Shown here: in pieces, positions 1 to 8,645 of the stretch
Position numbering within the stretch: position 1 is the stretch's first letter
Layout: each line of letters starts with the position of its first letter
Source of the DNA: Bremia lactucae
Taxonomy: Eukaryota > Oomycota > Peronosporomycetes > Peronosporales > Peronosporaceae
DNA: 37,622 nt
NCBI RefSeq assembly: GCF_004359215.1
Contig: NC_090610.1
Location: 530,748-568,369 of the forward strand
Direction: 5' to 3'
The notes under the pieces: generated by a model
Database searches by the model: none
Seen by the model: the letters and a program-made list of their open reading frames with translations, nothing else
Told to the model about the DNA's origin: nothing
Translations under genes and position numbers: made by a program

Positions 1-186
1 TGACGGCCAGCGTCATCCGTTACGCGAGGTATCTAGAAAGATACGCTCGCAATACATATTAGGTATTATCTATAGAGATGACATTTTAATTGGTAAAAAT
101 ATGTATTTATATTTAATACGGTAAAATAAAAATCAGTCTGAAAACTACTTCCTACTTGGTAAGTGCGCACGAGGAGACGGATTATC
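1..186 (-). repeat. Repeat X, copy A (distal part)
   Basis: This stretch is the reverse complement of about 7307-7462: the same order of blocks (TACGCGAGGTATCTAG, CAGTCTGAAAACTACTTCC, GTGCGCACGAGGAGACG) is present on the other strand. Copy A is interrupted by the LTR at 187-642 and resumes at 643. No coding frame is recognisable. The copy may continue beyond the window edge. X could be part of an LTR or the 3' tail of a retroelement; its identity is not established. Confidence 0.7.
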
Positions 187-642
187 TGTAACGGGGCACT
201 ACGACTTGTACTGCTTCAGTACAAGTCCACTTCGCACTGCTTCAATTGCGAGTGGTGCTTCACGTTATTTCACGTACACTAGTACATGCAGAGGAAGACT
301 TCTCTTTAAGGTAACTAGCTTAAAGAGGGTAAAATGGAAACTGTATCAATATAATTAAGTGTCTCTTTTTCTATCTTTGTAAATGCTAACTTAATTATAA
401 TCTTATACTAAACATGTAATTGAATTCTTATTCCTATTTTATCTGTAACTATCTCTTTGATTACTCTTTCAGCTGATTAGTCTGCGGAATTAATAGATAT
501 AATGGTCTATACCTATTTATGGATAAGAATTCTGAATATTACTATATAAAGTAATATCCTGCAAATATTATCTGCCTTTTAGATAATATATTAATTAACA
601 ACCTATAAGTGTTAATTTCATGTAACGATACACCCTGTTACA
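187..642 (-). repeat. Solo Gypsy LTR (family A), with 5-bp target duplication
   Basis: The 456-bp repeat starts TGTAACGGGG and ends GTTACA. It is homologous, in reverse orientation, to the 5' LTR at 8141-8595, which is followed by a PBS and gag, so this copy points left. There is no internal element sequence, hence a solo LTR left by LTR-LTR recombination. The flanks TTATC (182-186) and TTACC (643-647) are a 5-bp target duplication with one change. The uninterrupted copy of X near 7280 reads CATTACC across this site. It contains hairpins at 203-227, 302-327, 536-557, 565-589 and 621-642. Confidence 0.88.
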
Positions 643-800
643 TTACCGCTCCCGTGACGACACTTAACCAGAGTACTTAGTGTGTTGGGTGAGGTCGCTT
701 ACGCGCCCACCACAACTACCTCACTGCACGCAAGAAAAGCAGGTTAAACCGCTTCCTCGCTGTGCTAGGGTGTGTGTCTAAGTAGAGCGTGGTCGCATTA
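643..800 (-). repeat. Repeat X, copy A (proximal part)
   Basis: Continuation of X after the solo LTR. It is the reverse complement of about 7127-7286, including the shared run CTAGGGTGTGTGTCT. It ends at the motif TAATGCG (minus strand), the same base at which copy B starts, so this is a defined end of X or of the block in which X was duplicated. Confidence 0.7.
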
Positions 801-860
801 GGATAATATTAATTAACAATCTTTTATTGTTAATTTCATGTAACGATACACCCCGTTACA
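801..860 (-). repeat. Truncated family A LTR (first 60 bp only)
   Basis: On the minus strand the sequence starts TGTAACGGGGTGTATCG and follows the family A LTR to the ATTATC block, then changes abruptly into repeat X. Only the 5' tip of an LTR is present. Either a second LTR was truncated at X, or X is the body of a different LTR subfamily sharing this tip. Confidence 0.65.
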
Positions 861-1159
861 ATGCAAATCCGCATACGTGCTGAGCAATCGTTACTTACCG
901 TAGAAAGGTCCGACCCCAATCGAGGAAACCAGAGCCAAGACTATGGTAGAGCTCGCTAGGTACCACATATCGCAGCACTTGACTCTTAACTCCACTTCTT
1001 GTATACAAATCCGACAAGCAGACGGCAACATTTGACATGTACAAGTAAAAAAACATTATTTTTGCTTTTCTGATGAGATTCTAATAATTTATCGGCAGAT
1101 AATCATGTCTGGGAGGATTTTGCACTTTGATTGGTGGTCTCATTCCCGTTAAAACATTA
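861..1159. other. Intergenic region upstream of the NOC3 gene
   Basis: No gene or repeat recognised. It should hold the NOC3 promoter. An inverted CCAAT (ATTGG) lies at about 1130-1134. No clear oomycete initiator plus flanking element was found. The in-frame TTG at 1127 precedes the first ATG at 1160; the out-of-frame ATG at 1105 opens a frame that stops after 14 codons. Confidence 0.5.
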
Positions 1160-3673
1160 ATGGCAGCAGCAAACGGGCGAAAGCGCAAGGCCTCTCTAGG
1201 CGGGACCAGCGGCAATAAGAGCAAGCAGAGTAGAAATCTTCCTTATAAGCGCGGTAAGAGTATCGATGCCAAAACTAGACACAAAGCACCGATACTTCCT
1301 GAAGACGAGGATGTGGAGATCGATGAGGAAGATATAGCCTTTTACGAGAATAACGAGCAGTTCACTTCCTTTCTTGCCAACATGAATACTGGTGCATTGA
1401 AAAAGCCGTACCATTCAAAGGCTGACAAGAAGCCAGTCTCGAAGCTCGTTAAGAAGCAAAAAGATGGTGAAAAAAACGAAATGCCGTTCGAGAAGCTGGA
1501 AGCGCGTCCTCGGAAAGCTGCATGGATTTCGGAAGAGCAGGAACAACTAAATGATAAGCTACCGGTTAAATTCATGGATGGCAGTGTGCGTGTTAACAGC
1601 TTACTTGTTGAAAAGGAGGCCAAGCCAAAGGTCTCAAAGGAGCAAGAAGAAGCAAATGACCAAAATGAATGTGACGTAGGAATGACTTCGGATCTCTCGG
1701 ACTTGGAGTTCGAAGAGGTTACACTTCCTGATCCGTCGGCACCTGTCTTCGCGCCTTCAAGCGAGCTGTCGCCTGTTAATTTAAAGCATCAGCAAGAGAT
1801 ACGACTGATGTCGAAAAAGGTGGAAATTGCACAGCTCTGTGAGAGTATTTTGGAGAGCCCTGAAGAGGCTTTTAAGAAAAACAAGGAACATCCGCAACAG
1901 CTTAGCAAGATCCAACAATTGCAGCAATTGTGCCATGATCCCGACTTCACCGTACAGCGCCTCAGTCTACTGTCCCAACTCGCCGTATTTCTCGATATTC
2001 TACCGGACTATCGCATACGTCTGGAGAGTACCGAGAAAGGTGTCGAAAAGAAAGGCAGACAAAATCATGGACGACCGATGAAGAAGAAGGTGCAAGACAT
2101 GCAGGATTACGAAGCCACTCTTCTAAGCCATTATCAAAAGTTCCTCAAATACTGCGCCGAGTTGATCACGACAGGGCTTACAGGCAAAAAGTACGAGAAT
2201 AGTGCAAGGATGACGGCGCGCGAACGGCGGGAAGTGCTACTCGCTGACACTGGCACCCGCTGTCTCGCACAGCTCCTAGCGAAGAAATATGCGTTTAACT
2301 TTCACTTGAATCTTGTGATAGCACTTGTCCCGATGGCTGACTCTTCGTTCCCAAATATTCGGGATCAGGCATGTTCGTCGTTTGAAAGCGTTTTCAAGAG
2401 CGACAAGACCTGTATATGCTCGTATGCAATCGTGCAGCAAATATCAAGCTACATCAAGCAGAAACAGCATCGTGTACAGCCTTTTCTCATTCGCACGCTG
2501 CTGGTGATGCCGCTGGAGGTGACGATGGAGCAAGGGGAGGCAGCTCGTAAGAAAGCCAAGTCGGACCGTAAGAAGCGCCGTCGTCAGCAGTCAGAAGGTG
2601 ACAGCATTGCAGCTGGGCTCAAGGAAGCCGAAGCTGTTGTCGACCGTGCGGAACGCGAGAAAACACAGGCCGATATTCTGCATGAACTCGTGCTCATCTA
2701 CTTTCGCATTCTGAAGCAAGCGACGTATTCGCAGGCATTGCCAGCGGTGCTTGAAGGCTTGGCCAAGTTTTCGTTTCTTATCAATTTTGACATTATGATT
2801 GATCTGCTGAAGGTGCTGAAAGCCGTGTTACGCAAAGAAGACTTGCTTCCTCTTCCAGCGTCATTGCAAGCTGTGTTGACGGGCCTGCGCGCGTTAGAAG
2901 GCCCTGGTGGACAGGAGCTCATGATTGATGAAAAAGAATTTGTCGATATTTTGTACCGTCTACTGTATCGGTTTGCTGAAGGCGATGTGAGCTCGGACTC
3001 ATCGTGCTTTTTGACGCTTTTGCAGTGTGTGGAAGCTGTGTTTTTACGCCGTAAAGAACTTGTGGTTGAGCGAGTGGCGTCGTTTGTCAAACGCTTGCTG
3101 CTTGTCGCCCAGCATTTACCTCCGCACCAGGCGCTGGCAATTTTATCGTTACTGCGTGCTCTATTCCATCGCTACTCAAGAATACAGCAGCTTTTGGAAT
3201 CGGACGTCGATCGGGTGGCTTCCGGCGAATACCGCGCTGATGTTGGCGATCCGGATTTTGCAAACCCGTTCTCAAGTGCCTGCTGGGAATTAGCGCTTTT
3301 GACACACCATGTTCACCCGAAATTGGCTAATTACGCGTTTGGAACGGCTCAGATGGCTGTAATTTTGCCCAATGAACACGCTCGGGCGCTCATGGATGAG
3401 TACGATCCGTACACAAATGCGAGCTTTACATTCAAGCCTAAAGTACCAGTGCCACCTTGCAATCCGCTGCATAAAAAGATTAGCAGTGAAAAGAGCAAAA
3501 GCGACTCGCGGAAGAGAAGCCGACAACGTCGAGTTCGCCAGTTTTTTGTGCGTGATCCACTCAATTGCTTGGACGAGCAGCACCGGAAGCAGAACGCCTC
3601 GATTTTTTTTCAAAATTGTATCGAGCTTGACAACCAGTGCGGAGATAACAAGGCGCTGAAGTTTCGAAAGTAG
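1160..3673 (+). CDS. NOC3: Nucleolar complex protein 3 (NOC3/FAD24 family)
   Basis: Predicted 837-residue nucleolar protein. In other eukaryotes Noc3 pairs with Noc2 in pre-60S ribosome assembly and nuclear export, and has a reported role in replication initiation. Seen here: a basic, lysine-rich N-terminus; an acidic patch at about residues 50-65; the conserved PRKAAWISEEQEQLNDKLPV segment at about 115-135; a NOC3 N-terminal domain at about 217-330 (IAQLCESILESPEE, then LSLLSQLAVFLDILPDYRIRL); a basic NLS-like run KKAKSDRKKRRRQQ near 463; and a CBF/Mak21-type helical region from about 506 to 760 (LHELVLIYFRILK, SACWELALLTHHVHPKLANYA). Length fits the family. There is one uninterrupted frame and no intron is needed. 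The start is the first in-frame ATG; a longer frame opens upstream only with TTG. It is convergent with the tetraspanin-like gene. Confidence 0.93.
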   Translation: MAAANGRKRKASLGGTSGNKSKQSRNLPYKRGKSIDAKTRHKAPILPEDEDVEIDEEDIAFYENNEQFTSFLANMNTGALKKPYHSKADKKPVSKLVKKQKDGEKNEMPFEKLEARPRKAAWISEEQEQLNDKLPVKFMDGSVRVNSLLVEKEAKPKVSKEQEEANDQNECDVGMTSDLSDLEFEEVTLPDPSAPVFAPSSELSPVNLKHQQEIRLMSKKVEIAQLCESILESPEEAFKKNKEHPQQLSKIQQLQQLCHDPDFTVQRLSLLSQLAVFLDILPDYRIRLESTEKGVEKKGRQNHGRPMKKKVQDMQDYEATLLSHYQKFLKYCAELITTGLTGKKYENSARMTARERREVLLADTGTRCLAQLLAKKYAFNFHLNLVIALVPMADSSFPNIRDQACSSFESVFKSDKTCICSYAIVQQISSYIKQKQHRVQPFLIRTLLVMPLEVTMEQGEAARKKAKSDRKKRRRQQSEGDSIAAGLKEAEAVVDRAEREKTQADILHELVLIYFRILKQATYSQALPAVLEGLAKFSFLINFDIMIDLLKVLKAVLRKEDLLPLPASLQAVLTGLRALEGPGGQELMIDEKEFVDILYRLLYRFAEGDVSSDSSCFLTLLQCVEAVFLRRKELVVERVASFVKRLLLVAQHLPPHQALAILSLLRALFHRYSRIQQLLESDVDRVASGEYRADVGDPDFANPFSSACWELALLTHHVHPKLANYAFGTAQMAVILPNEHARALMDEYDPYTNASFTFKPKVPVPPCNPLHKKISSEKSKSDSRKRSRQRRVRQFFVRDPLNCLDEQHRKQNASIFFQNCIELDNQCGDNKALKFRK

Positions 3674-3752
3674 TTGTGCAAATGAATAAATACAAAGATA
3701 GACCCCCAACTTCGACAAAACTTTGTTTGGTAGAATTTCTTTTAAAAAGTCG
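3674..3752. terminator. Short convergent 3' intergenic region with poly(A) signal
   Basis: Only 79 bp separate the two convergent stop codons. AATAAA at 3685-3690, 12 bp after the NOC3 stop, is a plausible polyadenylation signal for that transcript. The two 3' UTRs almost certainly overlap. No canonical AATAAA is seen on the minus strand in this gap. Confidence 0.55.
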
Positions 3753-4790
3753 TCAGTACGGCGAATTGTACCGTCGACGCCCGGCGTTTGGGTTATACGT
3801 CACATTTGAGCGCATACTAAAGTTGTTGTTTGTGCTACACTGAGAAAGTCCCGGATTTTGATCACGGAATTGGTGTGGTGGTACCGGTGCGGGCAGCGCT
3901 GGCTTGTCTTGCGACGCAGCACGCACGCGGCTCCGGAGTGCGCCTGTAATGACGAGCACCATGACAGCTGCTACGATGCTGACAAAACTACCTACCGTAA
4001 CGACGTTGGTCCATTTCTTTACTAAATCGTAAAAAGTGATGCGACACTCCATGAATGGGGCATTCGTAAACATGTCGCCAGCCGCCGTAGTAGTAAGCAG
4101 GAAATCGCCGCACCAGACCTGGTTAGTGGGTGAACGCGGACACGATGCTTTGATCCAATCGAGCACGACAGAGTAACGGGAATACTGTGGAATCAAGTCG
4201 CATACGGCGCAAGAGTCATAAATCACAGGGAGGGACATGGTGCCACAAACTCTAGAGAAGTTAGTCGTAGAGTCGGTGAAGTACCCCGAAAGTGAGACAT
4301 TAAACATGTCGAGCACCGAATTTACGGACGCGTCCTCACAATAGTACGGGATCTGGGCGTAGCAGTACAGCTTGTTAAAATTTGCCCCAAGCGATGCTTC
4401 CTGATCTGTCGTAGGGTACACTTTCATACCCCAGTCATCGGCTTTGGAATTCGCCGTAGTTGCACCCACCGCAACCACAATAAAAAGGATGATAGTCACG
4501 AATAGTACCATGGCGTAGATTGTCAGCAGCAGCTTCTGATGCAATAGCGCACCTAAGCATCCGAATGCTGCGAGAGCGATGACTATAGCGCCTAGCACGA
4601 GCAAGAACGTAAGTGTGGACGATCCAATCCACTCAAAGTCGCTCTGGAAGGCATCCATCCACCCTGAGGTCTCTACACGGTGGCTAAAATACACCAGCAG
4701 ACAGCCAACTACCATAAACGCCATGTTGAGCAGCAGGATCAGCACTTCAGCCACGTTGCCTATGCTTTGCGTGCCGTCTCTCTCCTCCAT
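3753..4790 (-). CDS. Tetraspanin-like four-pass membrane protein
   Basis: The predicted 345-residue protein has four hydrophobic segments (about residues 13-36, 57-82, 87-111 and 262-284), a short first loop and a large loop of about 150 residues between TM3 and TM4, which is tetraspanin topology. TM2 ends GCLGALLHQKLLLTIYA, close to the usual tetraspanin TM2-TM3 junction. The large loop has eight cysteines (143, 151, 182, 194, 197, 217, 227, 249) and NxS sequons at 164 and 177. The hallmark CCG is not seen; VCG and SCAVC occur instead, so this is a divergent member or a related four-TM family. The C-terminal tail of about 60 residues is polar and Pro/Asn-rich. The start is the only ATG downstream of an in-frame TAA; a GTG at 4838 would add 16 residues. 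It probably organises membrane protein complexes (inference). Confidence 0.75.
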   Translation of the reverse strand: MEERDGTQSIGNVAEVLILLLNMAFMVVGCLLVYFSHRVETSGWMDAFQSDFEWIGSSTLTFLLVLGAIVIALAAFGCLGALLHQKLLLTIYAMVLFVTIILFIVVAVGATTANSKADDWGMKVYPTTDQEASLGANFNKLYCYAQIPYYCEDASVNSVLDMFNVSLSGYFTDSTTNFSRVCGTMSLPVIYDSCAVCDLIPQYSRYSVVLDWIKASCPRSPTNQVWCGDFLLTTTAAGDMFTNAPFMECRITFYDLVKKWTNVVTVGSFVSIVAAVMVLVITGALRSRVRAASQDKPALPAPVPPHQFRDQNPGLSQCSTNNNFSMRSNVTYNPNAGRRRYNSPY

Positions 4791-5148
4791 CAGTGCGACT
4801 ATTTCCTCTGCCGTGGAGCTCTGGAAGTTCTGAATCACGTCAGAATTTTGCTGGTGGCGATTTTACGATGAAGCTGTAGGTACACCGCGAGATTAAACGA
4901 CCTCGACTGAATCGTAGCAATTTTAATCACAACAGTTTTGCATACAAACGAATCTTGATCACACCTGGCAACGACAAGTCATCAATGAAAAAGCTGGCTC
5001 GAAAGAATACTTAGCTGCTGGATTAAGGAATTACAGTACACCATATGTACATATATCTGCCTGTGATTGGCCATAAATTTCAATTGATTAAGATCACGTA
5101 TACGTATCTTGCTTGATCAGTCTATTACTTTTTACTGAGTACTGGACG
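4791..5148. other. Intergenic region upstream of the tetraspanin-like gene
   Basis: No coding frame or repeat recognised. It holds the 5' region of the minus-strand gene and ends at the target duplication GGACG (5144-5148) of the adjacent solo LTR. Confidence 0.5.
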
Positions 5149-5583
5149 TGTAACGGGGTGTATCGTTACATGAAATTAACACTTAAAGGTTGTTAATTAA
5201 TACATTATCTAAAAGGCAGATAATATTTGCAGGATAAAGATTCTTATCCATAAATAGGTATAGACCATTACACCTATTTATTCCGCAGACTAATCAGCTG
5301 TAGGAGTAATCAAAGAGAGAGTTACAGATAAAATAGAGATAAGAATTCAATTACATGTTTAGTATTAGATTATAATTAAGTTAGCATTTACAAAGATAGA
5401 AAAAGAGACACTTAATTATAATAATACAGTTTTCATTTTACCCTCTTTAAGCTAGTTACCTTAAAGAGAAGTCTTCCTCTGCACGTACTAGTGTACGTGA
5501 AATAACGTGAGGCACCACTCGCAACTGAAGCAGTGCGAAGTGGACTTGTACTGAAGCAGTACAAGTCGAAGTGCCCCGTTTAA
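5149..5583 (+). repeat. Solo Gypsy LTR (family A), exact 5-bp target duplication
   Basis: Starts TGTAACGGGGTGTATCG and ends CCCCGTTTAA (degraded CCCCGTTACA). It is homologous to 8141-8595 in the same orientation and to 187-642 in the opposite one. GGACG occurs immediately before (5144-5148) and after (5584-5588), an exact 5-bp target-site duplication. No internal sequence remains. Together with 187-642 it places the two host genes between oppositely oriented solo LTRs. Confidence 0.9.
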
Positions 5584-5588
5584 GGACG

Positions 5589-6340
5589 TCTGAAACTCCT
5601 AAGCCAGGAATAAAGCGCTGGTGGCAGTAGATTGTTGGGGCAGACCTCCATGCGCAACGGGTTCCCGTTGCACACTAGGCGAAATAGATCGAGGTAGGAT
5701 GCAATCGCGCCCCTTGAAGCACGGTGGTAGCCCCTCGATGTTCTCGCTTGGCCAACGGAGTAAGTTGACGCAAACCCGTCTCCCAAAATCAAGTAACGCT
5801 CTGTGACGTTGAAAATTGGACATCGCAAAACACGGAGTCATTCCGCTCATTTCATAAGAAATTATACACTTAGTGCACATGTGAACCAAATCCGTTTCCA
5901 AACTCGTTCCCATGCTTCCACATCCTCTTGTAACCTCGCTTGAGTTTGCCGTCGCTGCAGATCAGAATTCGCCGGCGTTCGACGGTTTGCGCAGTAGCCG
6001 AAGCGGCTAAAAAAACTTTGAGGAAGCGGGAGAGCCTCCGCCCATTGATGAATGAGCTTCCGCAAGAATTCTTGCGCCTTCTGATAATCCCAGAAGATAT
6101 GTCTGTAGGTCTCTTTTAGCCCTCGACACGCCGGCAGTGCTCGACAGCTAGTGTCAAAGGACCTAACCGTATGGTACAAGTTAAGTTGCCTGGTGGCGAC
6201 TTTATAAGCTGTCCAAAGTTGAAATTCCGATAGCAGATGAGAATGGCCCCATATACCTGAAAAGGTAGCTGTTACCAGCCGCACGTTGCGACGGATCCGT
6301 TTCGAACTAGCTAGCATACCGCATAAATACGGTGTCAGAG
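5589..6340 (-). pseudogene. LINE-type reverse transcriptase C-terminal remnant
   Basis: The longest piece (5862-6317) contains RALPACRGLKETYRHIFWDY, the pattern of the zinc-binding domain that follows reverse transcriptase in non-LTR retrotransposons (CP-C-x-ETxxHIFWxC), followed by a tryptophan-rich helical tail. The frame then breaks near 5862 and continues in other frames towards 5600. The RT domain itself is absent, as in 5'-truncated LINEs. The downstream end abuts the solo LTR, and the Copia 3' LTR starts just to the right. Identification rests on this one motif. Confidence 0.5.
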
Positions 6341-6383
6341 GCTTGCTCAGGAAGCATTTGTAAAAAAAGAAACGCAGCTTTTT

Positions 6384-6563
6384 TAGTTGTGTGAGGATGC
6401 CGTTGTGTATTAAAAAGTGAGTAGTTCTCTAGCTAACTACTTAGATGCATCCTTCCGTATAACCACCCGTGCAATTCAGCGCTTCCCATCCTAAGATCCT
6501 AAAAGGGTCGGCCGAACCGCGATTGAAACTGCGGTTACACTAGTGTAACCTCCGATTCCAACA
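6384..6563 (-). repeat. Copia 3' LTR
   Basis: Direct repeat of 13413-13589; shared blocks include GATGCCGTTGTGTATTAA and CGCGATTGAAACTGCGGTTACA. On the minus strand it begins TGTTGGAATC, a common Copia LTR start. The RNase H frame runs into it for about 9 codons, as is usual for compact Copia elements. Confidence 0.88.
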
Positions 6564-7127
6564 GTCCTCCTCGGTCGTCGCCTCCTAAGCCTTCCAAAAA
6601 CTTAAAAATTTCGCGCAGCTCGGCCATCCTGGGCGCCAGCATTGCCTTCGTAAGAAGGTCTGCCATCATCAGGCGTGATTCCACGTACTCGGGCTTTACG
6701 ATGCCCTTTCTCGCAAAATCGCAGATGAATTTGACACGAATGTCAACATGCTTAGCGCTCGCCATGCGATCCTCTGACTCCAGCAGCCTTATAGCAACTT
6801 GGTTGTCCATGAACATTGGCATAGGCTCTGCTACCTCAAATTGCAGCTCCCGCAAAAGCTCCCGCAGTCCGAGTAACTCTCGGCCGACGTGTGAAGCAGA
6901 AGTAAATTCTGCTTCCATTGTAGAAAGCTAGACTCCAGTCTGTTCCTTGCATATCCACTGGATAATCGCCTCGTCCATCATGATTACTCCGCCGGTGACA
7001 GACTTCCTATCGCTTTTGTCTGCCGCGAAGTCCGCATCACTCCAACTTTCAATACTGACCTGGCTCTTCTTAGTTTTCTTGATACTCATATCAAGCTTGA
7101 GGCCCTTAGTGTAGGCGGGAACGTCGT
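6535..7127 (-). pseudogene. Copia RNase H domain with one stop
   Basis: The upstream piece has WSDADFAADKSDRKSVTGG (first catalytic Asp region). The downstream piece has MEAEF (Glu), FMDNQVAIRL (Asp) and KHVDIRVKFICDFARKG (the His/Asp helix that ends Copia Pol). The two are separated by a single in-frame TAG at 6928-6930; otherwise the frame is open to the LTR. The domain is cut at its N-terminal side at about 7127, where repeat X begins. The missing upstream RT half is beyond the insertion and the assembly gap. Confidence 0.85.
6564..6576 (-). promoter_or_regulatory. Copia polypurine tract
   Basis: On the minus strand GACCGAGGAGGAC directly precedes the TGTTGG start of the 3' LTR, the expected place and composition of the plus-strand primer. 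Confidence 0.7.
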
Positions 7128-7462
7128 AATGCGGCCACGCTCTACTCAGACACACACCCTAGCACAGCAAGGAAGCGGTTTAACCTGCTTCTCTTGCGTG
7201 CAGTGAGGTAGTTGTGTGGGCGCGTAAGCGACCTCACCCAACACACTAAGTACTCTGGTTAAGTGTCGTCACGGGAGCGGTAATGCGTCTCCTCGTGCGC
7301 ACTTACCAAGTAGGAAGTAGTTTTCAGACTGATTTATATTTGATAGAATTAAATACAAATACCTATTTTTACCAAGTAAGATGTTATCCCTATAGATACA
7401 TTTAATATGTATTGCGAGCGTATCTTTCTAGATACCTCGCGTAACGGATGACGCTAGCCGTA
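7127..7462 (+). repeat. Repeat X, copy B
   Basis: Inverted copy of 1-186 plus 643-800 without the LTR, giving the pre-insertion sequence. It starts at TAATGCGGCCACG inside the Copia RNase H region and matches copy A up to the window edge. The similar sequence may continue to about 7636, where CCCGTTACA resembles an LTR end, but copy A cannot test this. No coding potential is recognised. Confidence 0.7.
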
Positions 7463-8140
7463 ATCCCTCCTTATGTGAATGCACCCATGTGCATCACATA
7501 CACAAAAGTTGGTCACAAATGTGCACCACACCCAAGTGCTGGGTCTAAGAACCATTATTTAGTTATTGGCATCCCCTTTAGTACACAAGTGTACTTAAAA
7601 GGGACTGTGTAACATTAAAGCAACTATAGCCCGTTACAAGCACGAGAAGTTGTGAAAATATTAATTTTGGAGTGCATAATCCATATTTTACATAAAATCT
7701 TAACCAACTCTGTCTCATAGTTTTCGCTTCTAGCAAATCAATGGTATATTACATCTAAGAGTAACGAACAGTGAGTAAACCTAAATTACGTGTTTTTGCG
7801 GTGTCGACTTCGATCTCCTCGATGAGCTTCTACTATTGTTTGGATGCTGCATTAGCTTTCGGTACTTGCTCTAGTTGACGAAAGACCAAGTCCGAGACTT
7901 CAAGAACAGCCTGGGCCTTTATTTTTTAGCCTTTTCCATGGCATCTTCGAGAGTAACGCGCTATGAAGAAGGTCCCACTTGACAAGCAGACAGGATATCG
8001 AAATGGTCGCTCAAGTGAAAAGAGAAACCTACCCAGAACATACCACCCAGGAGACGACAGAAGTCAATGTCACAGGGACGGAAAAGTCGGAGCTTGGGGC
8101 ATAATGAGGTGTGGAATACGATGACACTTGTGACCATAAG
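7463..8140. other. Unassigned nested sequence, no gene recognised
   Basis: AT-rich in the first half, with short broken frames. A plus-strand frame around 7975-8100 reads protein-like for about 35 codons but matches nothing I recognise. CCCGTTACA at 7628-7636 could be the end of an LTR whose body includes repeat X. The segment ends at the Gyp-1 LTR. Confidence 0.35.
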
Positions 8141-8595
8141 TCTAACGGGGTGTATCGTTACATGAAAATTAACACTTAAAGATTGTTAATTAATATATTA
8201 TCTAAAAGATACATAATATTTGGAGTTATTTCTTGATATAATAATATTCAGAATTATTGTCCATAAATTGATATAGACCATTATATCTATTTATTCCGCA
8301 CACTAATTAGCTGCAGGAGTAATCAAAGAGAGTTACAAATAAGATAGAGATACCAATTCAATTACATGTTTAGTATTAGATTATAATTAAGTAAGCATTT
8401 ACGAAGATAGAACAAGAGACACTTATTTATATTTATACAGTTTTCATTTTACCCACTTTAAGTTACTTGTCTTGAAGAGAAGCCTTCCTCTGCCTGTACT
8501 AGTGTACGTGAAATAACATAGGGCACCACTCGCAATTGAAGCAGTGCGAAGTGGACTTGTACTGGAACAGTTCAAGTCATAGTGCCCCCGTTACA
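8141..8595 (+). repeat. 5' LTR of Gyp-1 (family A)
   Basis: Begins TCTAACGGGGTGTATCG (TG mutated to TC) and ends CCCCCGTTACA, followed at once by a PBS-like sequence and then by gag on the same strand. This copy fixes the orientation of all family A LTRs in the window. It contains the same hairpin blocks as the solo LTRs. Confidence 0.85.
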
Positions 8596-8614
8596 TCTGG
8601 TAGCACTTTGTAGT
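8596..8614 (+). promoter_or_regulatory. Gyp-1 primer binding site (tRNA 3'-end type)
   Basis: TCTGGTAGCACTTTGTAG follows the LTR end. TGG would pair with a tRNA CCA end, and TGGTAGCRC fits the 3' end of an initiator-Met-like tRNA (inference). The same sequence follows the LTR at 13996 and, on the minus strand, lies at 21700-21717 and 31424-31436. Confidence 0.65.
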
Positions 8615-8645
8615 CCGTCCAAGGACCGCATTTCCCACATCTGAC

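Noticed and set aside
1127..1159. Upstream in-frame extension of NOC3 from TTG
   Set aside because: There is no ATG. The ATG at 1160 gives a normal basic N-terminus for the family.
2698..3718. Minus-strand frames of 70-142 codons within NOC3
   Set aside because: Antisense shadows of the conserved NOC3 gene.
4791..4838. Sixteen-residue GTG-initiated extension of the tetraspanin-like gene
   Set aside because: GTG starts are not expected in nuclear genes. An in-frame TAA lies a few codons upstream and the ATG at 4790 is the first available.
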